Positions 1-8,197 of a stretch of 64,000 bases of DNA are shown here, piece after piece. Positions within the stretch are counted from its first letter, which is position 1. Every line of letters begins with the position of its first letter. Made by a program: the position numbers and the translations under genes. The DNA is from VAZQ01 sp963807865 (GTDB lineage: Bacteria; Pseudomonadota; Alphaproteobacteria; Rhizobiales; Xanthobacteraceae): the NCBI GenBank assembly GCA_963807865.1, contig CAWEDK010000023.1, positions 238,893 through 302,892 of the forward strand. The letters are read 5' to 3'. The notes below the pieces were generated by a model. That model had not been told where the DNA came from. It saw only the letters and a program-made list of their open reading frames with translations, and did no database searches.

Positions 1-590
1 CGCAAGCAGTTCGCCGAATGCGCCGACGTCTATTCAAAGGGCATCTCGACACTCACCAAGGACGAGAAGTCGAACTGGGTGATCTACTATTTCCGCGGCA
101 TTTGCCTGGAGCGCTCGAAGCAGTGGCCGAAGGCCGAGACCGACCTCAAGAAGTCGCTCGAGCTTTTCCCCGATCAGCCACACGTGCTGAACTATCTGGG
201 GTACTCGTGGGTCGATCAGGGCGTCAACCTCGACGAGGGCATGACGCATGATCAAGCGCGCGGTCGAGCAGCGCGCCGATGACGGTTATATCGTCGAATT
301 CGCTCGGCTGGGCGTATTACCGGCTCGGCAACTACGAGGAGGCGGTGAAGCACCTCGACCGGGCCGTGGAGCTCAAGCCCGAAGACCCGACGATCAACGA
401 CCATCTGGGCGATGCCTATTGGCGCGTCGGCCGCACGCTCGAGGCTCAGTTCCAATGGTCGCACGCGCGCGATCTCAAGCCCGAGCCGGAAGAACTCGTG
501 AAGATCGAGCTGAAGCTCAAGTCCGGGATGCCGGACGATACGTCGTCGGCGGCCAATGCCGAGCAGGCGAAGAAGCCGGGCGGCGGTTGA
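1..590 (+). CDS. tetratricopeptide repeat protein, C-terminal part (5' end outside window, two frame breaks)
   Basis: The 5' end lies outside the window. Translation from base 1 gives TPR helices (a stretch with YFRGICLERSKQWPKAETDL, then LNYLGYSWVDQG). The protein continues in a second frame near 248-290 (IKRAVEQRADDGYIV) and in a third from about 290 (SLGWAYYRLGNYEEAVKHL), ending at the TGA at 588-590 after a low-complexity tail. Both breaks fall inside one TPR unit that is continuous when the frames are joined, so they look like sequence errors. TPR proteins are protein-binding scaffolds; this type sits directly upstream of ispE in several rhizobial genomes. Only 16 bases separate it from ispE, so co-transcription is likely. 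The specific partner is unknown. Confidence 0.8.
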
Positions 591-606
591 GCCGTTGCAT
601 CTGCAG

Positions 607-1497
607 ATGGCGACTGCGCGCGTCGAAACGGCGCCCGCCAAGGTCAACCTGACGCTGCGGGTGCTTGGCCGTCGGGCCGACGGCTATCACGATCTCGAAA
701 GTCTGGTGGTGTTTGCCGGCGTCGGCGACCGTTTGGCCTTCGTGCCGGGGCGCGCGCTTTCGCTGAGCGTGCGCGGCCCGACCGCCGCGGCCGCCGGCGG
801 GCTGGATAGCAATCTCGTGCTGAAAGCCGCGCGCGCGCTCGCAGAACGGGTTGCCGGCCTGCGCCTGGGCCGTTTCGAGCTGTCGAAGCGGCTCCCGGTC
901 GCCGCGGGCCTCGGCGGCGGCTCTTCCGACGCCGCGGCGGCTCTACGGCTGCTGGCGCGCGCCAATCGCCTTGCCCTCGACGATCCACGCCTCCTGGAGG
1001 CCGCGCGGGTCACCGGCGCCGACGTCCCGGTGTGCGTCGATCCCCGCCCGCGGATCATGCGCGGCATAGGTGACATTTTGTCCGAACCGCTCGACCTGCC
1101 GCGGTTGCCCGCCGTGCTGGTCAATCCGGGGGTGGCGGTGCCCACCAAGGACGTGTTCGCGGCGCTGCGGCTTGCTCCAAATGCATCAGACGCCGCCAGT
1201 GGACCTTGTTTCGCTGATGCGGGAGCTGGGCGCACCGAGCTCGTGACGGCATTGTTGAATGATCGAAATGATCTGGAAGCGCCCGCCATCGCGCTTCAGC
1301 CGGTCATCGCCGACGTGCTTCGCGCTCTGCGTGAACAATCGGGCTGCCGGCTCGCGCGGATGTCAGGCTCGGGCGCGACGTGCTTCGGGCTGTTCGATAC
1401 AAGCCGCGCGGCGGCGGCAGCCGTGCGCATCCTGCGTGACGGACATGCGGCGTGGTGGGTGCGTGCGACGACGCTGGGCGGACCGGAAGAGGCTTGA
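607..1497 (+). CDS. ispE: 4-diphosphocytidyl-2-C-methyl-D-erythritol kinase
   Basis: A complete 296-residue GHMP-family kinase that phosphorylates the 2-hydroxyl of CDP-methylerythritol with ATP in the MEP isoprenoid pathway (cytosol). The N-terminal substrate motif APAKVNLTLRV is at residues 9-19, followed by RADGYHDLES, and the glycine-rich ATP loop PVAAGLGGGSSDAAAALR is at about residues 97-114. The C-terminal GHMP motif RMSGSGATCFGLF is also present. I chose the ATG at 607 because it places the conserved ETAPAKVN stretch at the usual distance from the N-terminus; an in-frame ATG at 556 lies inside the upstream TPR gene. The next gene, a polyprenyl synthase that uses the products of this pathway, is convergent. 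No frame break is seen. Confidence 0.95.
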   Translation: MATARVETAPAKVNLTLRVLGRRADGYHDLESLVVFAGVGDRLAFVPGRALSLSVRGPTAAAAGGLDSNLVLKAARALAERVAGLRLGRFELSKRLPVAAGLGGGSSDAAAALRLLARANRLALDDPRLLEAARVTGADVPVCVDPRPRIMRGIGDILSEPLDLPRLPAVLVNPGVAVPTKDVFAALRLAPNASDAASGPCFADAGAGRTELVTALLNDRNDLEAPAIALQPVIADVLRALREQSGCRLARMSGSGATCFGLFDTSRAAAAAVRILRDGHAAWWVRATTLGGPEEA

Positions 1498-1516
1498 AAA
1501 TTCGAGTGCCGCCGAC

Positions 1517-2527
1517 CTAGTTCGACCGGTTGATGCAGAACTCGACCGTCTCCTCCAGCGCTTCCTTCATCGCGGAAGACGGGAACAGCGCCAGCGCGTC
1601 CTTGGCGATCGCGCCATAGTGGCGCGCGCGCTGGATGGTGTCCTCGAGCGCGCGATGCTTGGTCATCAGCCCGATGGCCTGTTCCAGGTCGGTATCGCTC
1701 GCCTCGCCCTCCTCGAGCGTTCGCCGCCAGAATGCGCGTTCGGCCTCCGAGCCTCGACGGAAGGACAGTACGACCGGCAGCGTGATCTTGCCCTCGCGGA
1801 AATCGTCGCCGACGTTCTTGCCGAGCTTGGTGGCCTTGCCGCCGTAGTCGAGTGCATCGTCGACGAGCTGAAACGCGATGCCCAGGTTCATTCCGAACGA
1901 CCGGCAGGCGGATTGCTCGTCCTTCGGCCGTTCGGCGAGCGCGGGACCGACCTCGCAGGCCGCCGCGAACAGTTCGGCGGTCTTGGCGCGGATTACCGCC
2001 AGGTAGGCGTCCTCCGTCGTCGCGGTATTCTTGGCGGCGCCGAGCTGCATCACCTCGCCTTCCGCAATGATGGTGGCGGCCGAGGACAGGATATCGAGCG
2101 CCTTCAGCGAACCGACCTCGACCATCATCTTGAAGGCTTGGCCGAGCAGGAAGTCACCGACCAGAACGCTGGCGTCGTTGCCCCATAGCGTGCGGGCCGC
2201 CTGGCGGCCCCGGCGCATGTCGCTCTCGTCGACCACGTCATCATGCAAGAGTGTCGCGGTGTGCATGAACTCGACCGCGGCGGCGAGCTTGATGTGGCCA
2301 TCGCCGGGGTAACGGGCGAGCCTCGACATGGCCAGGGTGAGGATCGGGCGCAGCCGCTTTCCGCCGGACGAGATCAGGTGGTTGGCCACCTCCGGGATCA
2401 TCGTCACCTGCGAGCCGGTCCGAGACAAGATTGCAGTATTGACCCGCCCCAGATCGGCGGCGACGAGTTCGTTCAAACGGTCGATGGAGGAGGGGGATCG
2501 GCTCTCAAACGGGACGATAACGGCCAA
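1517..2527 (-). CDS. ispB: polyprenyl (octaprenyl/decaprenyl) diphosphate synthase
   Basis: A trans-isoprenyl diphosphate synthase of about 336 residues that elongates farnesyl or geranyl diphosphate with isopentenyl diphosphate to make the ubiquinone side chain. The first aspartate-rich motif DDVVD is at about residues 96-100 (LLHDDVVDESDMRRG) and the second, DDALD, at about 223-227, each in the expected context; the GGKRLRP substrate site precedes the first. I chose a TTG start at 2527 because an AGGAGA sequence sits about 8 bases upstream and because rhizobial homologues begin with AVIVPFE at this point; ATG codons further upstream would add an unconserved leader. The chain length of the product cannot be read from sequence, so the ispB symbol is by family. 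The gene is convergent with ispE, with about 20 bases between them. Confidence 0.88.
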   Translation of the reverse strand: MAVIVPFESRSPSSIDRLNELVAADLGRVNTAILSRTGSQVTMIPEVANHLISSGGKRLRPILTLAMSRLARYPGDGHIKLAAAVEFMHTATLLHDDVVDESDMRRGRQAARTLWGNDASVLVGDFLLGQAFKMMVEVGSLKALDILSSAATIIAEGEVMQLGAAKNTATTEDAYLAVIRAKTAELFAAACEVGPALAERPKDEQSACRSFGMNLGIAFQLVDDALDYGGKATKLGKNVGDDFREGKITLPVVLSFRRGSEAERAFWRRTLEEGEASDTDLEQAIGLMTKHRALEDTIQRARHYGAIAKDALALFPSSAMKEALEETVEFCINRSN

Positions 2528-2637
2528 AACGACGTCTCCTGGCGAAGGACGCGGGAACATAGAAGGGCTATGGTAGGCCAGCAAGTGTGACAACAAGGAT
2601 ATGTGCGCGATCGGCCGATTGCGGAAGGGGCGAACGG

Positions 2638-3684
2638 ATGTCCAAGGTTGAGGAGATCGCGCCGCGCGCGGACGGCTGGCTGCCCCGAGGCGGAGGCCGC
2701 GTCGCGGTGCTGGTGCCGTGTTTCAACGAAGATATCGCCATCGCCCAGGTGGTTACGGATTTCCGGACGGCCCTGCCGCACGCGGCGATCTACGTCTACG
2801 ACAACAATTCGACCGACCGCACCGTCGAGACCGCCCGCGCGGCCGGCGCGGTGGTGCGGCGGGAAATGCATCAGGGCAAGGGCAACGTGGTGCGGCGGAT
2901 GTTCGCCGATGTCGATGCCGACATCTACGTGCTGGTCGATGGCGACGCCACCTACGATGCGCCCAGTGCGCGATCGATGATCGAGCGTCTGATCGAGGAC
3001 CGGCTCGACATGGTCGTCGCAGCGCGCGTCGATCAAGACGACGCCGCCTTCCGGCGCGGTCATCGCACCGGCAACCGGCTGCTGACCGGTTTCGTAGCCA
3101 ACGTGTTCGGCGCGACCTTCACGGATATTCTGTCGGGCTACCGGGTATTCTCGCGCCGCTTTGTAAAGTCGTTTCCGGTGTTGTCGCGCGGTTTCGAGAT
3201 CGAGACCGAGCTGGTGGTTCACGCCCTGGAACTCGAGCTCGCGGTCGCGGAGATTCCGACACCGTATTATTCGCGGCCGGAAGGTTCGGTGTCGAAACTG
3301 AGTACCTGGAGCGATGGCGTGCGCATTCTCGCCACCATCGTCAATCTCTACCGCTCCGAGCGGCCGCTGGCGTTCTTCTCAGGCATCGCCATCGCGCTCA
3401 CCATCGTGGCGATCGGCCTCGCGATCCCGATCTTCGTGACCTATTTCGAGCAGGGCACCGTGCCCCGTCTGCCGACCGCCGTTCTCGCGACCGGATTGAT
3501 GCTGCTCGCATCACTATCGTTTGTCGCCGGCCTCGTGCTTGATACCGTCACTCGCGGGCGGCGCGAAATGAAGCTTCTCGCCTATCTCGAACAACGGGCG
3601 CCCGGTGCAGACTGGGACCGGCGGCAGATCTCGAGGGAGACCCGGCATTGCGCGAACTCGTGCGCACCAATAACGCAGTCCTGA
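2638..3684 (+). CDS. family 2 glycosyltransferase with C-terminal membrane segments
   Basis: About 348 residues. The N-terminal GT-A fold starts with VAVLVPCFNE (residues 22-31), has YDNNSTDRT, and the DGD metal/nucleotide-sugar motif at residues 101-103. Two hydrophobic helices follow at about 245-270 and 283-305, so the enzyme is probably anchored on the cytoplasmic face, resembling polyprenyl-phosphate glycosyltransferases. The substrate cannot be told. The start ATG at 2638 has a purine-rich GGAAGGGG about 9 bases upstream. The last 25 residues after EQRAPG look unconserved and may reflect a late frame error. It is divergent from the polyprenyl synthase and its 3' end overlaps the following DUF2007 gene by 37 bases, suggesting translational coupling. 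Confidence 0.85.
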   Translation: MSKVEEIAPRADGWLPRGGGRVAVLVPCFNEDIAIAQVVTDFRTALPHAAIYVYDNNSTDRTVETARAAGAVVRREMHQGKGNVVRRMFADVDADIYVLVDGDATYDAPSARSMIERLIEDRLDMVVAARVDQDDAAFRRGHRTGNRLLTGFVANVFGATFTDILSGYRVFSRRFVKSFPVLSRGFEIETELVVHALELELAVAEIPTPYYSRPEGSVSKLSTWSDGVRILATIVNLYRSERPLAFFSGIAIALTIVAIGLAIPIFVTYFEQGTVPRLPTAVLATGLMLLASLSFVAGLVLDTVTRGRREMKLLAYLEQRAPGADWDRRQISRETRHCANSCAPITQS

Positions 3685-3878
3685 TCTCGGCCGTGCAAGC
3701 GCTGCTCGATGGCGCAGAGATTCCGCACGTCGTGCTCGATCAGCATATGAGCGTGCTCGAAGGGTCGCTTGGAGTCTTGCCGCGCCGGCTGCTGGTCTCC
3801 GACGACGACATCGCTGAGGCGCGCGAACTGCTTGAGCAGGCCGGGCTCGGACACGAGCTTCGCCCCGATGGCCGTTGA
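3648..3878 (+). CDS. DUF2007 family small protein
   Basis: A 76-residue protein starting RELVRTNNAVLISAVQALL and containing the typical DUF2007 core with HVVLDQHMSVLEGSLG and LPRRLLVSDDD. DUF2007 proteins are small cytosolic alpha/beta proteins of the PII-like/signal-transducing fold class, with no fixed biochemical role. The start is a TTG at 3648 with a GAGGGA box about 9 bases upstream; no ATG lies in a suitable place. It overlaps the glycosyltransferase at its 5' end and the methyltransferase by 11 bases at its 3' end, so the three genes probably form one transcript. This DUF2007-methyltransferase order recurs in rhizobia, from memory. Confidence 0.8.
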   Translation: MRELVRTNNAVLISAVQALLDGAEIPHVVLDQHMSVLEGSLGVLPRRLLVSDDDIAEARELLEQAGLGHELRPDGR

Positions 3879-4689
3879 CCTGGAAGCGACTGGCCTGACC
3901 ACCGACGCGGTGCTGGGTGGCAGGCTGCGCCTCGCGCAGCCCCGGCGCGGCCACCGGGTCGGCCACGATGCGATCCTGCTGGCTGCCGCGACCCCGGCGC
4001 GGGCCGGGGACGCGGTCGTCGATCTCGGCGCCGGGGTGGGCGCGGCCGGTCTTGCGGTGGCCACACGCGTCTCGGGCACCACGGTGACGCTGGTCGAAAT
4101 CGATCCCGAGGTGGCGGCTTTGGCGGGCGAAAATACCGAACGTAATCGGCTTGCCGGCCGGGTGCGCGTCGTCGTGCTCGATGCGGCGGCTCCTGCGCGC
4201 GCGTTCGCTTCTGCCGGATTGGCGGCCGAGTCGGCGACGCGTGTGATGATGAACCCGCCGTTCAACGACCCGGCGCGGCAACGGACGTCGCCCGATCCGG
4301 CGCGCCGGCTGGCCCACGTGGCCGCGCCGGGCACAATGGAGCGCTGGATCCGAGCGGGGGCACGGCTGCTGCGCCCGCGCGGCACTTTGACGATGATCTG
4401 GCGGCCCGAGGGTCTGGCCGAGATGCTAAGGGCGCTGGAACCGGCTTTCGGCGAGGTGTTGGTCCTGCCGGTGCACTCAAAACCGGCGACGCCGGCCATC
4501 CGTGTTCTGGTTCGTGCGACCAAATCGAGCCGGGCGCCATTGGCTCTGCTGCCCGGACTGGTGCTCAACGATGGTGCGGGGCGCCCGACGGCCGAGGCCG
4601 ATGCGGTGCTGCGCGATGGTGCAGTTTTGCCGCTTGCCGAAACCCGCGGCGGGCTTAGCTCTTCTGTTCGGGCGCCTGGTTCCTGCTAG
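3868..4689 (+). CDS. tRNA1(Val) adenine-N6-methyltransferase-like SAM-dependent methyltransferase
   Basis: A 273-residue Rossmann-fold methyltransferase. The SAM-binding motif I VVDLGAGVGAAGL lies at about residues 50-62, an acidic motif II VEIDPE at about 76-81, and the catalytic NPPF tetrapeptide (N6-adenine/glutamine methylase signature) at residues 129-132. The pre-motif RGHRVGHDAILLAA is characteristic of the TrmN6/YfiC group, which methylates A37 of tRNA1(Val) in E. coli; that assignment is by family. The ATG at 3868 lies within the end of the DUF2007 gene, fitting translational coupling. Its 3' end overlaps a convergent 30-codon gene on the other strand by 35 bases. Confidence 0.8.
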   Translation: MAVDLEATGLTTDAVLGGRLRLAQPRRGHRVGHDAILLAAATPARAGDAVVDLGAGVGAAGLAVATRVSGTTVTLVEIDPEVAALAGENTERNRLAGRVRVVVLDAAAPARAFASAGLAAESATRVMMNPPFNDPARQRTSPDPARRLAHVAAPGTMERWIRAGARLLRPRGTLTMIWRPEGLAEMLRALEPAFGEVLVLPVHSKPATPAIRVLVRATKSSRAPLALLPGLVLNDGAGRPTAEADAVLRDGAVLPLAETRGGLSSSVRAPGSC

Positions 4690-4747
4690 AGAGGTGCGAA
4701 AGCGCCGCAATCGTGCTTACCAGGATCATCAGCATGTAGATTTTCAT
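4655..4747 (-). CDS. predicted 30-residue membrane-inserting small protein
   Basis: A very short reading frame: ATG at 4747, TAA at 4655-4657. The product begins MKIYMLMILVSTIAALSHL, an uncleaved-looking hydrophobic helix, followed by a polar tail ending QAPEQKS. Support comes from a strong GGAGGGG ribosome-binding sequence about 4 bases before the ATG. The frame overlaps the end of the convergent methyltransferase by 35 bases. No family is recognised. A single transmembrane microprotein is plausible; chance coding with a good Shine-Dalgarno is the alternative. Confidence 0.5.
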   Translation of the reverse strand: MKIYMLMILVSTIAALSHLSSRNQAPEQKS

Positions 4748-4930
4748 CTGCCCCTCCGAATCGGCAATCCCCAGCCGATAGGAGGAATAGGCGTTGCAAT
4801 GGTTTACGAAAGGTAACTTGCCCTTCCGGGGCCGCTAGCCTAGGGCGCGACATCGCGCCGCGCCGGGCGAAAGCGTGTTCCGCCGAGGTACCGCCTCCAT
4901 CTTTCCGGGCATGGCTGAGGAAAAAGCTGA

Positions 4931-5833
4931 ATGAACAATCGAGACATGGGCGAGCATTTGAAGCAGCTTCTGGCTAGCGGTCGCGACGGGGTGCGCTCGC
5001 TGCTGCCGCAGCGCCTGCGCGGGGACGCAGTCGTCGTTCCGGTGGTGCGGCTGTCGGGCGTGATCGGCTTTTCGACGCCGCTCAAGCCGGGCCTCACGCT
5101 CGCCAGCATCGCGAAACCTCTGGAGCGCGCCTTCACGATGCGCAAGGCGCAGGCCGTGGCGCTGCTGATCAACTCGCCGGGCGGCTCGCCGGTGCAGTCG
5201 CACCTGATCTATCGCCGCATCCGGGACCTCGCCACCGAGAACAAGCTGAAGGTGATCGCGTTCTCCGAGGATGTTGCCGCGTCCGGCGGCTACATGATCG
5301 CGTGCGCGGCGGACGAGATCATCTGCGATCCATCGTCGATTGTCGGTTCGATCGGAGTGGTTGGCGGCTCGTTCGGCTTCGCCGGGCTGATGGACAAACT
5401 CGGCATCGAGCGGCGGCTGTATACGTCGGGCGAGAACAAGGCGATGCTCGACCCGTTCCTGCCGGAGAAGCCGGAGGACGTCGAGAAGCTCAAGGCGGTC
5501 CAGCGCAAGATCCACGAAGGTTTTATCGCGCTGGTGCGGGCAAGCCGCGGCAGCCGGCTCAAAGGTGCCGACGGACAGTTGTTCTCGGGGGAATACTGGA
5601 CCGGCGAAACGGCGGTCGAGCTTGGACTGGCCGACGGTATCGGCGATCTGCGCAGCACACTGCGCACGCGCTTCGGCGATAAGGTCACGACGCCGCTCAT
5701 CTCGCCGCCGCGCGGCTGGTTCGGCCGCGCGCAGCCGGGTCTGGTTGCCGGCCTCGCTCGCCAATCGGATCTGGCCGAGGACGTGGTGTCGGCGATCGAG
5801 GCGCGGGCGCTGTGGGCGCGCTATGGGCTTTAG
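4931..5833 (+). CDS. S49 family peptidase (SppA/SohB-type signal peptide peptidase)
   Basis: A complete 300-residue ClpP-fold serine protease of family S49, which cleaves residual signal peptides or membrane protein fragments. The substrate-binding INSPGGSPVQS lies at residues 80-90, the nucleophile Ser118 in DVAASGGYMIACAADEI, the conserved VGSIGVVGG at 138-146, and the general-base Lys170 in YTSGENKAMLDPF. There is no clear N-terminal transmembrane helix, unlike many SohB proteins, so it could be cytoplasmic or peripheral. The length matches the short (67K-lacking, single-domain) form. No frame break. It is followed by a small membrane protein gene after 187 bases. Confidence 0.9.
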   Translation: MNNRDMGEHLKQLLASGRDGVRSLLPQRLRGDAVVVPVVRLSGVIGFSTPLKPGLTLASIAKPLERAFTMRKAQAVALLINSPGGSPVQSHLIYRRIRDLATENKLKVIAFSEDVAASGGYMIACAADEIICDPSSIVGSIGVVGGSFGFAGLMDKLGIERRLYTSGENKAMLDPFLPEKPEDVEKLKAVQRKIHEGFIALVRASRGSRLKGADGQLFSGEYWTGETAVELGLADGIGDLRSTLRTRFGDKVTTPLISPPRGWFGRAQPGLVAGLARQSDLAEDVVSAIEARALWARYGL

Positions 5834-6020
5834 CGCATCCGCGCGCGACAATTCGGGAGCGGGGGTATTCGCGGCCGCTTGAAAGCCTAGAAAAAACCCA
5901 GATTTTGAACGAATGTATTTTGCTGATCGTCCGCATCGAAATTCCTTGATGCGCGTTGCAGCTCAGCAAGTCCGGCCCGAAAATCGTGTCCGGTGCGTCG
6001 AGTACCCAGGAGACCAGGCC

Positions 6021-6230
6021 ATGCCGCCGATCCTCATCCCGCAGCTCGTCAAGTTCGCACTCGGTGCGGCCGGAGCGGCGGCGGCCGTGCGATGGGCCGT
6101 GAAAGAGGCGCGCCGCATCAACCAGGAGCTCCACCGGGCGCAGACCGCTCCTGTCTCCGATCAGGCCATGCGGCGGGAACTGCCGACGCTGCGGCGCGAT
6201 CCACACACCGGCGATTGGCGCGTGATGTAA
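6021..6230 (+). CDS. small conserved hypothetical protein (69 residues)
   Basis: Starts at ATG 6021 with AGGAGA about 8 bases upstream. The product MPPILIPQLVKFALGAAGAAA has a short hydrophobic N-terminal segment (about residues 4-22), then a charged helix (WAVKEARRINQELHRAQ) and a C-terminal LRRDPHTGDWRVM motif. The LPTLRRDPHTGDWRV ending recurs in small rhizobial hypothetical proteins found upstream of glyQ, from memory. Function unknown; a membrane-tethered small protein is likely. Confidence 0.65.
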   Translation: MPPILIPQLVKFALGAAGAAAAVRWAVKEARRINQELHRAQTAPVSDQAMRRELPTLRRDPHTGDWRVM

Positions 6231-6341
6231 TCGAGGGGCTTGCTCCGGTTTCGCCCGCTCGGGCCGTTCTTGACCCCCCGATTGGTGGCCGTTAGGTCTA
6301 GCCGCCCGCGCCGCGGCACTTCATGGCCTCTTCCGGATCAC

Positions 6342-7281
6342 ATGCACGACGATCTTCCCGCCCACATGCGTCCCGAGCGGTCGTTCCAGGGCTTGATCCT
6401 GGCATTGCAGCGCTATTGGGCCGACTACGGCTGCGTCATCCTGCAGCCCTACGACATGGAGATGGGCGCCGGCACCTTCCATCCGGCGACCACCCTTGCG
6501 TGCGCTCGGGCCGAAGCCGTGGAACGCCGCCTACGTGCAGCCCTCGCGCCGGCCGAAGGACGGCCGCTACGGCGAGAACCCGAACCGGCTGCAGCACTAC
6601 TATCAGTTTCAGGTGATCCTCAAACCGTCGCCGCCCGATCTGCAGGACCTCTACCTCAAGTCGCTCTACGCGATCGGCATCGATCCCAAGCTCCACGATC
6701 TGCGCTTCGTCGAGGATGACTGGGAATCGCCGACGCTCGGCGCCTGGGGGCTGGGCTGGGAGTGCTGGTGCGACGGCATGGAGGTCTCGCAGTTCACCTA
6801 CTTCCAGCAGGTCGCCGGCTTCGAATGCGCGCCGGTCGCGGGCGAACTGACCTACGGCCTCGAACGTCTGGCAATGTACGTGCAGGGCGTCGACCGCGTG
6901 TACGATCTCAACTTCAACGGCCGCGACGGCGCGCGCAAGGTCACCTACGGCGACGTGTTCCTGCAGGCCGAGAAGGAATATTCGCGGCACAATTTCGAAC
7001 ATGCCGACACCGACATGCTGTTCGCGCAGTTCAAGATGGCGGAAGAAGCCTGCCGGAAATATCTCGACGCCGGCTGGACGACCGAGGGCAACGCGCGGCG
7101 CCACGCGATGGCGCTGCCGGCCTACGACCAGTGCATCAAGGCGAGCCACGTCTTCAATCTGCTCGACGCGCGCGGCGTGATCTCGGTCACCGAGCGGCAG
7201 AGCTACATCCTGCGGGTGCGCGAACTCGCCAAAGCCTGCGGCGAGGCTTGGCTCGCGACCGAGGCGGGGGGCATTGTTTGA
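6342..7281 (+). CDS. glyQ: glycine-tRNA ligase alpha subunit (one frame break)
   Basis: The alpha subunit of the tetrameric glycyl-tRNA synthetase; it carries the class II catalytic core that activates glycine. Characteristic segments are LQRYWADYGCVILQPYDMEM, VQPSRRPKDGRYGENPNRL, TLGAWGLGWECWCDGMEVS, and VAGELTYGLERLAMYVQGVD. The frame breaks at about 6495, where ACC CTT GCG should read ACC CTG CGT: one T is inserted, after which translation resumes at RALGPKPWNAAY. Start at ATG 6342 (MHDDLPAHMRPERSFQG); ATG 6366 is an alternative. Joined length is about 312 residues, close to family norm. The partner glyS lies about 900 bases downstream with three small genes in between. Confidence 0.92.
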
Positions 7282-7502
7282 CGCGCAAGCGCGTGCTGCG
7301 GATCTTCCTGCTGGCGGGCGCCGGCCTGAGCTTTCTCTTCGCGGTGTTCGTCTGGCTCAATATCAACTCGGATCTGTCGTCGGAGTATTTTTCCGAGGAA
7401 GCCGTCGATTTCGCCCGCTATATTTGGGTGGAGATCAACCTGATGCTGGTCGCGCTCGCGATCGGCGCCATGGCGTTGCTGATCGGCTTGCGGCAACGCT
7501 GA
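7278..7502 (+). CDS. small two-helix membrane protein between glyQ and glyS
   Basis: A 74-residue protein whose probable TTG start at 7278 overlaps the glyQ stop codon (TTGA), a classic translational-coupling arrangement. Two transmembrane helices are visible, LRIFLLAGAGLSFLFAVFVW at about residues 7-26 and LMLVALAIGAMALLIGL at about 55-71, joined by an acidic loop with SSEYFSEEAVDFARYIW. No family is recognised. The position inside the glycyl-tRNA synthetase operon suggests constitutive co-expression rather than a functional link. Confidence 0.65.
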   Translation: MTRKRVLRIFLLAGAGLSFLFAVFVWLNINSDLSSEYFSEEAVDFARYIWVEINLMLVALAIGAMALLIGLRQR

Positions 7503-7523
7503 TAGCCAGCGAGGGAGGACAAA

Positions 7524-7768
7524 ATGCCCGACGAAGCATGAAATCGGCGGACGGCAACCGATCGCGGTCGATGTCCAGCCCGGCAAGAGCTACTGGTGGT
7601 GCGCCTGCGGGCGGTCGAAGAAGCAGCCGTTCTGCGACGGCTCGCACAAGGGCACCGGGTTCGCGCCGCTCGAATGGAAGGCCGCCGCCGCCGAGCAGGC
7701 CTGGTTCTGCGCCTGCAAGCGCACCGCCGCAGCAGCCGATGTGCGACGGCAGCCACAAGCGCTTGTGA
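7524..7768 (+). CDS. CDGSH iron-sulfur domain protein (frame breaks at both ends)
   Basis: Two CDGSH-type Fe2S2 motifs are present: YWWCACGRSKKQPFCDGSH and WFCACKRTAA followed by PMCDGSH. Each gives the three-Cys one-His ligand set of mitoNEET-like proteins, here in tandem as in bacterial dual-CDGSH proteins of about 80 residues. The start ATG at 7524 has GGGAGG about 6 bases upstream but the first frame stops after five codons, and the last motif is in a third frame (stop TGA 7766-7768). The two breaks, near 7535-7550 and 7730, are probably sequence errors since both ligand sets are intact. Likely role is electron transfer or Fe-S cluster handling in the cytosol. Confidence 0.8.
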
Positions 7769-7898
7769 CGATCCTGCCGAGACGGCGATTGCTGCAATCT
7801 TCGCAAACCTGTTCACCCCGTGCCAACCTTCCGCGCAACTCCTTCGGAACCCCGGCGCAGTTCTGCCATTATTGCCGCGACCGGCACGGGAGTTGTTC

Positions 7899-8141
7899 AT
7901 GTCCGAATTCCGTTACGACGTCGTCGCCCAGCCCGGCGGCTACGTCATCGTGATCACACCGGACGACCGGGCAGCCTTCACGCTCCAGCATGACGCGTTC
8001 GACGCTGCCGCCGACCTCACCCGCAAGCTTCGTTTTGTCGGCATCTCGCTCGACGTCCGTGGCGCCGATGCCGCCCGGCGTGCGCGCCGGGCGTTGAGCG
8101 GCAGGCGCTGGCCGGTGCGCTGGCCTGCTCGCCGCGCGTGA
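7899..8141 (+). CDS. hypothetical protein (80 residues)
   Basis: ATG at 7899. The product starts MSEFRYDVVAQPGGYVIVIT and contains TPDDRAAFTLQHDAFDAA and RFVGISLDVRGADAARRA. Soluble, with no signal peptide, and a mixed alpha/beta look; no family is recognised. The high-arginine tail (ALSGRRWPVRWPARRA) could be a misread after a late frame error. It sits between the CDGSH gene and glyS on the same strand. Confidence 0.5.
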   Translation: MSEFRYDVVAQPGGYVIVITPDDRAAFTLQHDAFDAAADLTRKLRFVGISLDVRGADAARRARRALSGRRWPVRWPARRA

Positions 8142-8197
8142 CAAGCGCGCTCGCGCCTGCTACCTGCGGTCACCCATACCGCCGCAGTGACGCCGTC

